NCBI GenBank assembly: GCA_964450185.1
Contig: CAYVCL010000016.1
Coordinates: forward strand, 1 to 41,353
From: RUG11237 sp964450185
Lineage (GTDB): Bacteria; Bacillota; Clostridia; Lachnospirales; Lachnospiraceae
Direction: 5' to 3'
Length of the DNA stretch: 41,353 nucleotides
How positions within the stretch are numbered: position 1 is the stretch's first letter; the number at the start of each line of letters is the position of its first letter. Below the pieces are notes generated by a model. The model saw only the letters and a list, made by a program, of their open reading frames with translations. It was not told the origin of the DNA and searched no databases. The position numbers were made by a program, and so were the translations under genes. Shown here piece by piece: positions 32,504-41,283 of this stretch.

Positions 32504-33955
32504 TTAGTCTTCTTCTTTTTGCAGCGCAACTTCCTTTTCACGCACCTTTTCTGTGGCTCTCATTTCAATACGAGGCGCGCCCTTATGCTCAATATAATCT
32601 CTGGTAATGGTAACGGTACCAATATTATCATCCTTTGGAATCTCATACATAATATCCAGCATAAATTCTTCGATAATAGCACGAAGAGCTCTGGCTCCTG
32701 TCTTCTTTTCCAGTGCCTTTTCTGCAATCGCTTCCAATGCATCATCATCAAAGTTAAGCTTCACTTCATCTAATTCTAACAACTTCTGGTACTGCTTTAA
32801 GATAGCATTTTTCGGTTCGTTTAATACTTTTACTAACATGTCTTTGCTTAAGGCATCCAAAGTAAATACAATCGGCAAACGTCCTAAAAATTCCGGGATC
32901 ATACCGAATTTGCGGATATCTTCCACAGTTACTTTTCTTAACAGATCTGGATCGTTATCGTATTTGTCCTTTAAGTCTGCTTTAAACCCAATGGATGCAG
33001 CCTTATTTAAACGTTCTTTAATGATTTCTTCCAAATCCGGGAACGCACCACCACAGATAAACAAAATATTTTTTGTGTTCACTGTAGTTAATGGCACCAT
33101 GGCATTTTTGCTATTGGCACCTACCGGCACTTCTACTTCGCTTCCCTCTAATAATTTTAACATTCCCTGCTGTACGGATTCACCGCTCACATCTCGCTGA
33201 TTTGTATTTTTCTTTTTCGCAATTTTATCAATTTCATCGATAAAGATAATTCCGCGTTCTGCACGTTCTACATCATTGTCTGCCGCTGCCAAAAGCTTGG
33301 AAACAACACTTTCGATATCATCACCGATATATCCGGCTTCTGTCAAAGATGTGGCATCTGTAATGGCCAAAGGCACATCAAGCAGTTTTGCCAATGTTTT
33401 TACTAAGAATGTTTTACCACTTCCTGTGGGTCCAATCATAAGCATATTGGACTTTTCGATTTCAATTTCGTCCATGGTATCTGTTGCCACACGCTTGTAG
33501 TGATTGTATACAGCCACAGAAATTACCTTTTTCGCCTGTTCCTGACCTACTACATATTCATCCAAACTTGCTTTGATTTTATGAGGTGCCGGAATTGCTT
33601 TGATATCCAACACCGGCTTATTTTTCTCTTTTGCTTTTTTCTTTTTAATTTTTTGAGATTTTGGTTTCACATTTGGATTCATATTATTCAAATCAGATAA
33701 ATTAATCATACTGATGTTCGGCATATATGGCATATTCTGCATAAGATTCTCATAGTCCACATTGCCGCTATTCATACTGTCAAAGGTTCTCTGCATACAG
33801 TCGGAACACACGCAAATATTATTTGGAAGATGTACCATTTTCCCTGCTGTACTTTCGGTACGGCGACAGATATAACAGATATCTTCGTACCCATCATCCT
33901 TGGAATCAGAATCCTTTTTGCTTTCTACTTCATCATTTTCTATATAATCAGACAT
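32504..33955 (-). CDS. clpX: ClpX-type AAA+ unfoldase, divergent form
   Basis: The 483-residue protein has an N-terminal treble-clef zinc site (Cys27, Cys30, Cys50, Cys53) and a Lys-rich linker about 60 residues longer than usual. The AAA+ module follows, with Walker A GPTGSGKT, pore loop EAGYIGDD (GYVG in standard ClpX), Walker B IIFIDEIDK, second loop RDVSGESVQQ and sensor 2 GARALR. The ClpP-docking IGF loop is kept (AASIGFKAD), so it can probably feed substrates to ClpP. Standard clpX follows clpP; here its partner is lspA. It may be a second, specialised ClpX. Its promoter overlaps the htrA terminator. Confidence 0.88.
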   Translation of the reverse strand: MSDYIENDEVESKKDSDSKDDGYEDICYICRRTESTAGKMVHLPNNICVCSDCMQRTFDSMNSGNVDYENLMQNMPYMPNISMINLSDLNNMNPNVKPKSQKIKKKKAKEKNKPVLDIKAIPAPHKIKASLDEYVVGQEQAKKVISVAVYNHYKRVATDTMDEIEIEKSNMLMIGPTGSGKTFLVKTLAKLLDVPLAITDATSLTEAGYIGDDIESVVSKLLAAADNDVERAERGIIFIDEIDKIAKKKNTNQRDVSGESVQQGMLKLLEGSEVEVPVGANSKNAMVPLTTVNTKNILFICGGAFPDLEEIIKERLNKAASIGFKADLKDKYDNDPDLLRKVTVEDIRKFGMIPEFLGRLPIVFTLDALSKDMLVKVLNEPKNAILKQYQKLLELDEVKLNFDDDALEAIAEKALEKKTGARALRAIIEEFMLDIMYEIPKDDNIGTVTITRDYIEHKGAPRIEMRATEKVREKEVALQKEED

Positions 33956-33990
33956 ACTTTCCCTCCAAATCTTTTTCTTACAACGTTACC

Positions 33991-34019
33991 ATTATACCAA
34001 AAGAATAGCGTCCTTCCAA
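33991..34019 (-). promoter_or_regulatory. promoter of clpX-lspA
   Basis: A perfect TATAAT (33991-33996), extended by TGG, lies 17 bases after TTGGAA (34014-34019). The -35 box falls inside the loop and 3' arm of the htrA terminator. Confidence 0.6.
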
Positions 34020-34036
34020 GAAGAAAGGACGCTATT
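33998..34036 (-). terminator. terminator of the htrA gene
   Basis: AATAGCGTCCTT and AAGGACGCTATT form a perfect 12-base-pair stem with a nine-base loop, followed by CTTTTG on the minus strand. It lies 17 bases after the htrA stop codon. Confidence 0.9.
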
Positions 34037-34053
34037 TATATTATTTTTATATT

Positions 34054-35589
34054 TTAGTTACTCATCTGACTGCGATTTCCAAGGGTAATAGTTATGGTCT
34101 GTTCTTGGTAAACCCCATTCATCGGACGTTGTACCTGCAGTTCAATGGTTTCTCCTGCTGCGTAGTACTGAAGCTGCTGCTGCAATTCTTCGTAAGTGCC
34201 AATTTTGGTTCCATCGAACTTCACAATAACGTCACCGGATAATAAGCCAGCCTGTTCTGCTGCACTTCCAGCAACTACTTCGCTGACAAAAATACCATAA
34301 GGCATATTGTAAACTTCATGCATTTCATCTCCGATGGTTGCTCCTCTGATTCCTAAGTAACCCATCTGATTTTCATCTACTTTATCTCTGGTCACTTTGT
34401 TCATCAATTCATCAATAATTGGCTTTGCTACAGAAATTGGAATTGCATATCCCATTCCTTCTACGGTTGTTTCTGAATATCCACCACTGGAAATCTTCAT
34501 AGAGTTAATTCCAATTACCTGTCCCTGCATATTTAATAATGCACCACCACTGTTTCCCGGATTGATGGCAGCATCCGTCTGAATAAATCCTTCACTGTCT
34601 TCTTCGGTTTCGCCATCACTGACCTGACGATTTAAAGCACTAATTACTCCGGTAGTAACAGATTGTCCATAACCCAAAGCATTTCCAATGGCTATTGCCG
34701 GTTCTCCTACCTGAAGGGCATCAGAATCACCTAATGTTGCCACTGTAATTTCACCTAAGGTTTCTGCACTGAGGCTTGATAAATCCACTGCAATTACGGC
34801 CAAATCCATGCTGGAATCCGTTCCTTTAATCTTTGCAGTTGCTGTGTCATCGTTGATAAAGTATACCGTCAGCTCATCAGAACCTTCTACAACGTGATTA
34901 TTGGTTGCAATCAATAATTCGGTATCGCTTTGTCCCACAATAATACCGGAACCACTGCCTTCTGTTTCATACTGATATGCCTGTCCAAAGAAGGTCTGTG
35001 TGGTTTCTGTAGCTTTGCTGGTAATAGACACTACCGATGGCATTACATTTTTTACCACATTGGTAATATCTGTTACGGTAGTACTTGTGTTAGCTGATGT
35101 TGTGGTAGTAACCACCTTTTTTTCTTCTGCCTGAGCTGAAGCTGCTACATTTTCTTGTGTTTCATCATAAAAGATATAATCAGACGCTTTATTCACCCCA
35201 ATAAAGGCTCCTCCTGCCACACAACCAAATACTGCTGCGCCAGCCACCAAAGATACGGCTTTTTTCATAAATTTCTTACCCGCTGGTGACTTTTCCTTTT
35301 TAGGTGCTTTCTGACTTTCCTTGTTATAATCTGCATTGCTGTAGCTTCTTGTAGGTTCTTGATTGATGTGATAAGATGAATAACTTCTTTCTTTCATTGG
35401 CTCCTGTGGTTCCTGTGGTTCCTGATATGTCTGCTGCTGTGGTTCCTGATATGTTTCTACCTTTTCTTCCGGCTGCTCTACATGATTTTCGTATTCTGTA
35501 TGGATTGTCTTATCCGCTGTTTCTGTATTTTCTTCTTCTTTGCTTCTCATCACGAAGCCTTCCCCATTAATGTAATCATTATTACTCAT
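34054..35589 (-). CDS. htrA: HtrA/DegP-type serine protease with PDZ domain
   Basis: This 511-residue membrane-anchored S1C protease has an unusually long cytoplasmic tail (residues 1-125) rich in Glu, Gln and Pro, with QEPQEPQEP-type repeats. One membrane helix follows (about 128-150), then a trypsin-like domain with catalytic His232 (NNHVVEG), Asp262 (SSMDLAV) and Ser347 (NPGNSGG). A C-terminal PDZ domain (about 415-500) carries YLGIRG and AGLLSGDVIVKFDG. It degrades or refolds damaged exported proteins on the outer face of the membrane. It is a single-gene unit ending at its own terminator. Confidence 0.95.
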   Translation of the reverse strand: MSNNDYINGEGFVMRSKEEENTETADKTIHTEYENHVEQPEEKVETYQEPQQQTYQEPQEPQEPMKERSYSSYHINQEPTRSYSNADYNKESQKAPKKEKSPAGKKFMKKAVSLVAGAAVFGCVAGGAFIGVNKASDYIFYDETQENVAASAQAEEKKVVTTTTSANTSTTVTDITNVVKNVMPSVVSITSKATETTQTFFGQAYQYETEGSGSGIIVGQSDTELLIATNNHVVEGSDELTVYFINDDTATAKIKGTDSSMDLAVIAVDLSSLSAETLGEITVATLGDSDALQVGEPAIAIGNALGYGQSVTTGVISALNRQVSDGETEEDSEGFIQTDAAINPGNSGGALLNMQGQVIGINSMKISSGGYSETTVEGMGYAIPISVAKPIIDELMNKVTRDKVDENQMGYLGIRGATIGDEMHEVYNMPYGIFVSEVVAGSAAEQAGLLSGDVIVKFDGTKIGTYEELQQQLQYYAAGETIELQVQRPMNGVYQEQTITITLGNRSQMSN

Positions 35590-35717
35590 ATTCGTTTCTT
35601 CCTTTCTTATATTATCTATGTTGATTTCTTCTGTTCCTTTTTTACATTTTAAAGTTTATCAACTATTTGTGTTCAAATTGTGATAAAAACTTTAAGAAAC
35701 TTTGAAAGGAATTCACA

Positions 35718-35745
35718 AATGCCGAATAGTTTTCTATCCGGCATT
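35718..35745 (-). terminator. hairpin after glmS
   Basis: AATGCCG(A)ATAG pairs with CTAT(C)CGGCATT around a four-base loop, a few bases past the glmS stop codon. The T-run after the stem is weak on both strands, so the terminator call is moderate. Confidence 0.6.
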
Positions 35746-35753
35746 TATCTTTC

Positions 35754-37580
35754 TTATTCTACAGTAACTGATTTTGCAAGATTTCTTGGTTTATCTACAT
35801 CACAGCCTCTGCCAATGGAAATATAGTATGCAAATAACTGTAATGGTATTACTGCAAGTGAATTTGTAAAGTATTTATTTGTATGTGGAATATAAATAGT
35901 ATAATCACTATTCTTTTCAATTTCTGTGTTTCCTGTATTTGTAACAGAAAGTACAAATGCACCTCTTGTCTTAACTTCCACCACATTACTGATGGTCTTC
36001 TTATATAATTCTTCCTGAGTTACCAGTGCCACAACCAGTGTTCCATCTTCAATCAAGGAAATAGTTCCGTGTTTTAATTCTCCTGCTGCATATGCTTCTG
36101 AATGAATATAAGAAATTTCTTTTAATTTCAGAGAGCCTTCCAGAGAGATAGCATAATCGATACCACGACCGATAAAGAATACATCTTTTGCAGCCACATA
36201 TCTATTTGCAAATTTCTGGATTTTTTCTCTGTTTCCAAGAAGCAGTTCTATCTGTTCCGGAATACGTTTTAAGTCTTCAATCAATTCGCTTAATTCTTCA
36301 GAAGATACGGTTCCTCTTACTTCTGCAAACTTCAGTGCTAATAAATAATGTGCAATCAACTGTGCGCTGTAAGCTTTTGTAGTTGCTACGGCAATTTCAG
36401 GGCCTGCCCAGGTATATAATACACTGTCTGCTTCTCTTGCAATGGAGCTTCCCACTACGTTTACGATAGCAAGTACTTTAGAGCCCATTTCTTTTGCCAT
36501 ACGAAGTGCTGCCAAGGAATCGGCTGTTTCTCCAGACTGGCTGATGATAATTACCAAAGTTCCTTCCTCTAAAATAGGATTGCGGTAACGGAATTCGCTT
36601 GCCACATCCACTTCCACCGGAATTCTTGCAAGACCTTCTAAGATGTATTTTGCAGTTACACCTGTATGATATGCAGAACCACAGGCAACAATCATAATTT
36701 TCTTAATTGCCTTAATTTCTTCTTCTGTCATATTTAATTCATCAATTACAATTTTTCCGTCTTTTAATCTAGGATTTAATGTATCTGCTACCGCCTTTGG
36801 CTGTTCGTACATTTCTTTTAACATGAAATGTTCGTAGCCACCTTTTTCGGCTGCTTCTACATCCCATTCAATTTTTACGGATTCTTTCTGAAGTTCTTCT
36901 TCATATACATTATAGAACTTCATATCTTCTTTTGTGATGACTGCAATTTCTTCATTTTCAATAAAGTATACATTTCTTGTATATTTCAATACTGCCGGTA
37001 CATCTGATGCAATCAGATTGCCATTTTCACTTTTACCTACAATCAATGGGCTGTCTTTACGAACTGCATACAATGTATCCGGATTTTCTGCAAATAAGAT
37101 TCCTAAGGCATAAGAACCTTCTACACGGTGCATTACCTTTGTAATTGCTTCCAATGGATTTCCTTTATAATAGTAATCCAGCAAATGTGCTACAACTTCT
37201 GTATCTGTATCGGATACAAATTTATAGCCTTTCGCCTCTAACATTTTCTTGATTTTTAAATAGTTTTCAATAATCCCATTATGTACCACTGCAATACTCT
37301 GAGATTCATTGAAATGTGGATGTGAATTCACATCGGATGGTGCTCCATGTGTTGCCCATCTGGTATGACCGATTCCGATAGAGCCTGGTAAGGTTGCCCC
37401 ATCATGAGTCAACTCACTTAACACTTTCAAACGTCCTTTTGCCTTGGACATGTTAATCTTATCTCCATCATAAACCGCAATTCCTGCAGAATCATATCCT
37501 CTGTATTCTAATTTTGAAAGTCCGTCTAACAGAATTGGTGCTGCCTGACTTTCACCTATATATCCTACAATACCACACAT
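35754..37580 (-). CDS. glmS: glucosamine-fructose-6-phosphate aminotransferase (isomerizing)
   Basis: This cytosolic enzyme makes glucosamine-6-phosphate from fructose-6-phosphate and glutamine, the first step to UDP-GlcNAc. At 608 residues it is full length. The N-terminal class II glutaminase starts at Cys1 (MCGIVGYIG), with GHTRWATHG and HNGIIENY. Two SIS isomerase domains carry the SQSGETADSLAALR motif and end at KPRNLAKSVTVE. Its ribosome site overlaps the stop codon of the upstream GT2 gene, three bases away, so the two are cotranscribed. There is no room for a glmS ribozyme in front of it. Confidence 0.98.
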   Translation of the reverse strand: MCGIVGYIGESQAAPILLDGLSKLEYRGYDSAGIAVYDGDKINMSKAKGRLKVLSELTHDGATLPGSIGIGHTRWATHGAPSDVNSHPHFNESQSIAVVHNGIIENYLKIKKMLEAKGYKFVSDTDTEVVAHLLDYYYKGNPLEAITKVMHRVEGSYALGILFAENPDTLYAVRKDSPLIVGKSENGNLIASDVPAVLKYTRNVYFIENEEIAVITKEDMKFYNVYEEELQKESVKIEWDVEAAEKGGYEHFMLKEMYEQPKAVADTLNPRLKDGKIVIDELNMTEEEIKAIKKIMIVACGSAYHTGVTAKYILEGLARIPVEVDVASEFRYRNPILEEGTLVIIISQSGETADSLAALRMAKEMGSKVLAIVNVVGSSIAREADSVLYTWAGPEIAVATTKAYSAQLIAHYLLALKFAEVRGTVSSEELSELIEDLKRIPEQIELLLGNREKIQKFANRYVAAKDVFFIGRGIDYAISLEGSLKLKEISYIHSEAYAAGELKHGTISLIEDGTLVVALVTQEELYKKTISNVVEVKTRGAFVLSVTNTGNTEIEKNSDYTIYIPHTNKYFTNSLAVIPLQLFAYYISIGRGCDVDKPRNLAKSVTVE

Positions 37581-37583
37581 ATT

Positions 37584-38501
37584 TTAGTCCTCCTTATTCC
37601 AATATGCCTTATTTAAAGTAAGGCACAAAATCATCTCTTTTGATAGCTTTTTATAATGTTTTCCCAACTGATAACCTATCAGTTTAAAGGCACTTTGTAA
37701 TACCATATCAAGAATGGCTCCAAAATTCCCCTGCTTCATAAAGTGGTTTGTTGTTTCTTTCACCAAACGCATTCCTTCACTTTCCGAAGAAATCCCTTCG
37801 AAAATCTCCGGATGGTCTGCCTGTGAAACTCCCAAATCGAAATTTCTTTTCAGCTGTTCTAACGGCGTATAGTTGTGAGAATGATACACTTTTGCATCCG
37901 CCGCATAGGCCACATAAAATCCTGCCTGAATGACCCCTCCACAGTATATCATATCTTCATTGAAAATAGTTCTTGAAATAAATCCATTTCGTTCCACAAA
38001 TATGTCACGCTTATATGCGGCACACACATTGGAACAGAAGTAGGTTTTTATTCCCAACTCACTGATATCCTTTTTCGATTTCACTCTGGATTGCTCTCCA
38101 TAATTAAATTGCCTTGTAAATACTTCTAAATCACTGCAATCTTTATTCGGCAGTTGCCTTGCATATACAGCCGCTGTTTTCTCTTTTTCCAGATATTTCA
38201 GCAGCTCCTCAATCAGATAACAATCTGCTGGAACAGCATCCTGTGTCATAAACAAAAGTACATCTGCGGTAGAATCTGCCGCCCCTAAGTTCCTTGACGC
38301 ACCATGATCAAATTCCTGCTTACTGATATGAGTTACTACAATGCTTGGGCTTAAGTTTTCTATTTCTTTTTTCCAAAAGCGTTCTTCTGTATTTACAATT
38401 CGTATCGTTTCCGGTAGAACTGTTTGCTGCAACAGCATTTCAATACTTTTTTGAAATCGTTCATCCGGATGATATGTGGGAATAATTACATCTACTTTCA
38501 T
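37584..38501 (-). CDS. GT2 glycosyltransferase, rhamnosyltransferase-like
   Basis: This 305-residue enzyme has a GT-A N-terminal domain with DVIIPTYHPDERF, the EFDHGASRNLGA motif typical of rhamnosyltransferase-like GT2 proteins, and the metal-binding segment LFMTQDAVPAD. The acceptor region includes FNEDMIYCGGVIQAG and AKVYHSHNYT. No membrane helices are evident, so it is a cytosolic or peripheral enzyme, probably adding a sugar to a lipid-linked wall or surface polysaccharide. The donor sugar cannot be told. It precedes glmS in one transcript and follows the LCP-glycosylphosphotransferase pair after a terminator. Confidence 0.88.
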   Translation of the reverse strand: MKVDVIIPTYHPDERFQKSIEMLLQQTVLPETIRIVNTEERFWKKEIENLSPSIVVTHISKQEFDHGASRNLGAADSTADVLLFMTQDAVPADCYLIEELLKYLEKEKTAAVYARQLPNKDCSDLEVFTRQFNYGEQSRVKSKKDISELGIKTYFCSNVCAAYKRDIFVERNGFISRTIFNEDMIYCGGVIQAGFYVAYAADAKVYHSHNYTPLEQLKRNFDLGVSQADHPEIFEGISSESEGMRLVKETTNHFMKQGNFGAILDMVLQSAFKLIGYQLGKHYKKLSKEMILCLTLNKAYWNKED

Positions 38502-38550
38502 TATATTTCTCCCTTTTTAAAACATTCCAAACTTTCTGTCAGCAAGAACC

Positions 38551-38581
38551 ACAGAAAGGCTCCTGCAAACACAGGAGCCTC
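38551..38581 (-). terminator. terminator after the LCP gene
   Basis: AGGCTCCTG and CAGGAGCCT form a perfect nine-base-pair stem with a six-base loop, eight bases past the LCP stop codon. On the minus strand it is followed by TTTCTGTGG, a short T-run. Confidence 0.72.
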
Positions 38582-38588
38582 TTTGCCC

Positions 38589-39761
38589 TTATTGCTCTAC
38601 TTGCTGTTCGTTCTGCTGTTCCTCTTCCTCAACATCTTCTTCTGTTTTTTCCGGTGGTACTACACCTGTATCATTTACAATCTTAGTACTGATTGCAGTA
38701 AGAGAAGCAGAAGGTGTGTATGCTTCTTCTGTTCCAAACAGATATTCATGAAGCTGAACAACGTTTTGTTCTAATCCAATAGGAATTACACAGTCACCTT
38801 TTGAGCCAAGTATGTCATTTTTCTTATCAAATGGAAATCCTGTTGTATCTACAATCTTGTAACTGGAAATATCCTTTACTAATGAGAGAAGTTCATTCAA
38901 TTCAATATTTGTTGCACATTTTGGAAATGCTTCTTCTACGATTTTTGTTAAAGTAGCCGGTGACATTGTTTTTGCTTTTTCAATAATCAAGCCGATTACC
39001 TGACGCTGACGTTCAGAACGTTTAAAGTCATCTCCTGCTGTGTAACGGATACGGCAGTAGGAAACTGTCTGAATACCATTTAACAAATGTTCTCCTGCAC
39101 CGGATACGTTTTCAATCTTTCCATTTGTAACTTTAGAGGTTTCTACCTGATAGTTATTCAAATGTGTAATTTCTTCTTCTGTTAAGTCGATAGTAACACC
39201 GCCAATGGCATCTACTACGCTAACCAATGCTGAGAAGTCTACAGTAGCAAAGTTTGTAATATCCAAATCAAGGTTTGTATTTAACATCTTAATTGCCTGT
39301 TCCGGACCGCCACTGCTGTAAGCACTGTTTGCTTTGTTATATGTATCATCACCGATATTTAAATAGGTATCACGGTATATAGATACAAGTTTTACTTCTT
39401 TTGTGTTTTTGTTAATGCTACATACAATAATACAGTCACTTAATGTACCTTTTCCAAGTACTCCGGTTCTGGAATCTACACCAAACAATGCAATATTCCA
39501 AAAGTCTTCATTTTCTAATTCTTCATTTACTGAAAGATTTTCTTTATTTACATCGGTGGAAATCAGGTTACTTCCTGCACCTTCGTTTCCACCTTTTTTA
39601 TCCATTGCCCAAATTACAATTGCTGCCACAACAGCAACCAAGATTACAATCGCTTCCACCGCAATGATAATTGCACGGTTTCTTTTCTGCTTTGCTTTTT
39701 TATTGCTTCTTCCTTTTGCAGCAGTTGTTCTTTTTGTACTGTTTTTTTTATTTTCTGCCAT
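38589..39761 (-). CDS. LytR-CpsA-Psr (LCP) family wall-polymer ligase
   Basis: LCP proteins transfer lipid-linked glycopolymers to peptidoglycan on the outer face of the membrane. The 390-residue protein has a very basic cytoplasmic start (about 28 residues), one membrane helix (about 30-52) and the LCP domain. Key residues are seen in LFGVDSRTG, DCIIVCSINKNTKEVKLVSIYRDT, the DAIGGVTIDL segment and the CRIRYTAGDDFKRSERQRQV Arg cluster. An acidic Glu/Gln-rich tail follows. It lies 23 bases after the glycosylphosphotransferase gene, fitting priming and final transfer of one polymer. Confidence 0.95.
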   Translation of the reverse strand: MAENKKNSTKRTTAAKGRSNKKAKQKRNRAIIIAVEAIVILVAVVAAIVIWAMDKKGGNEGAGSNLISTDVNKENLSVNEELENEDFWNIALFGVDSRTGVLGKGTLSDCIIVCSINKNTKEVKLVSIYRDTYLNIGDDTYNKANSAYSSGGPEQAIKMLNTNLDLDITNFATVDFSALVSVVDAIGGVTIDLTEEEITHLNNYQVETSKVTNGKIENVSGAGEHLLNGIQTVSYCRIRYTAGDDFKRSERQRQVIGLIIEKAKTMSPATLTKIVEEAFPKCATNIELNELLSLVKDISSYKIVDTTGFPFDKKNDILGSKGDCVIPIGLEQNVVQLHEYLFGTEEAYTPSASLTAISTKIVNDTGVVPPEKTEEDVEEEEQQNEQQVEQ

Positions 39762-39784
39762 TTAGTTATCCTTCCTCTCTTTAT

Positions 39785-41188
39785 CTAATACGCATTTTTA
39801 TTAATAAATCCCTTGAATATTGTCAGGAATAGAATTTTTATATCAAATGTCAGTGTCCAGTTTTCAATATAATATAAATCATATTCAATTCTCTTTTTTA
39901 TAGAAGTGTTTCCACGATATCCGTTAATCTGCGCCCAACCGGTCATACCCGGTCTTACCTGATGTTTTACCATATATCTTGGAATTTCTTCTTTAAACTT
40001 CTCTACAAAAAAGGAGCGTTCCGGTCTAGGTCCTACCAGACTCATATCACCTTTTAACACATTAAATAACTGTGGCAGTTCATCAATACTTGTCCTTCGA
40101 ATAATTTTACCAATCGGTGTAACTCTCGGATCATCCTGCACTGTCCAGGCTCCCCGCTCTTCTTTCGGCAGCTGTACCTCCATAGAACGGAATTTATACA
40201 TGTTAAACTGCTTGTTATGCAGCCCGATTCTTTCCTGTTTAAACATCACAGGTCCCTTCGATGTACATTTAATCAAAACAGCCACCAATAACATCAGTGG
40301 TGAGAAAATGATAATAGCTCCAATGGAACCCACAATATCCACACACCGTTTTAATGTACTGTTAAAGAAATTTGTCAGTGGTACATTTCGGATATTGATG
40401 ACCGGAAGTCCCAATAAATCCTCCGTGTACGGTCTTGTTGGAATTATATTGTTATAATCAGGAATAAATTTGGTGTGTACCCCTGATTTTTCACACATAT
40501 TTACAATCTGTTCTAATTTACCATACTTGTTAATACTCAATGTGATTGCTATTTCATCCAGTTTATTTTCCGGTAAAATGATTGGCAGATTTTCGATTGT
40601 TCCAATTACTTTTACACCTTTATATATGGTTCCTCGTTCCACCTCATCATCCAAAATTCCTCGTACCATATATCCCCACTGAGGATTTGCCTTAATTCTG
40701 TCAATATACTGCTCTGCCGCCCGGCTATATCCAACCAGTAAAACATGCTTTAAATTAAAGCCGCTTTCTCTAACGCTTCGCAGTGCGTATCTGACAATAT
40801 TTCGAAAAAGTACTTCAAATCCAATGTTTACTACATAGAAAATAAACATCATGCTTCGTGAGAAGTTTGGTTCATTAATCACATACAATCCCACAATAAA
40901 GCATAACAATCCTATGGTATTGGCTTTGATAATATTACTGCACTCAATTCGTCTTGCCTGTATACGTTTTGAGGTATACAGATTAAACAAAGCATACAGC
41001 ATCAGATAACCCGGAACAATTACAAGCAGTGCAGATAAATATATCTTAAAGGATAATGCTGCGCCTTCGTTGTCAAATAATCCCGTTTTAAATTTTATAA
41101 AGTATGCTAAAACATATGAAAATATGATAACTACTGCATCCAATACCACATGCAGCCTGTTAAAATATTTCTGATTGTCTTTTATCAA
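39785..41188 (-). CDS. polyprenyl glycosylphosphotransferase (exopolysaccharide initiation)
   Basis: This enzyme transfers a sugar-1-phosphate from a UDP-sugar to undecaprenyl phosphate, starting surface polysaccharide synthesis. The 467-residue protein has four N-terminal helices (about 10-135), a central Rossmann-like domain (LLVGYSRAAEQYIDRI, about 145-245) and a C-terminal catalytic domain. Catalytic landmarks are KRCVDIVGS, FKQERIGLHNKQFNMYKFRSM, RRTSIDELPQLFNVLKGDMS and LVGPRPE. The start is TTG 41188, with AAAGGTGAT upstream; an in-frame stop two codons before it rules out a longer form. The layout matches the WcaJ/EpsL-like group. Confidence 0.94.
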   Translation of the reverse strand: MIKDNQKYFNRLHVVLDAVVIIFSYVLAYFIKFKTGLFDNEGAALSFKIYLSALLVIVPGYLMLYALFNLYTSKRIQARRIECSNIIKANTIGLLCFIVGLYVINEPNFSRSMMFIFYVVNIGFEVLFRNIVRYALRSVRESGFNLKHVLLVGYSRAAEQYIDRIKANPQWGYMVRGILDDEVERGTIYKGVKVIGTIENLPIILPENKLDEIAITLSINKYGKLEQIVNMCEKSGVHTKFIPDYNNIIPTRPYTEDLLGLPVINIRNVPLTNFFNSTLKRCVDIVGSIGAIIIFSPLMLLVAVLIKCTSKGPVMFKQERIGLHNKQFNMYKFRSMEVQLPKEERGAWTVQDDPRVTPIGKIIRRTSIDELPQLFNVLKGDMSLVGPRPERSFFVEKFKEEIPRYMVKHQVRPGMTGWAQINGYRGNTSIKKRIEYDLYYIENWTLTFDIKILFLTIFKGFINKNAY

Positions 41189-41223
41189 ATTCTATCACCT
41201 TTTTTCAGCAATTCACAAAGTTT

Positions 41224-41252
41224 ATATTACAATATTTGACTATAAGTTGCAA
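41224..41252 (-). promoter_or_regulatory. possible promoter of the glycosylphosphotransferase-LCP genes
   Basis: TTGCAA (41247-41252) and TAATAT (41224-41229) are separated by 17 bases, about 36 bases before the start codon. The match to consensus is moderate. Confidence 0.42.
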
Positions 41253-41283
41253 CCAAAAACTTCTCTTAATTTTTAACATTTCC

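Noticed and set aside
32607..33200. Long plus-strand open frame opposite clpX
   Set aside because: It is a mirror frame of conserved AAA+ motifs, with no start signal of its own.
37581..37600. glmS ribozyme upstream of glmS
   Set aside because: Only three bases separate the GT2 stop codon and glmS, so there is no leader in which a ribozyme could lie.
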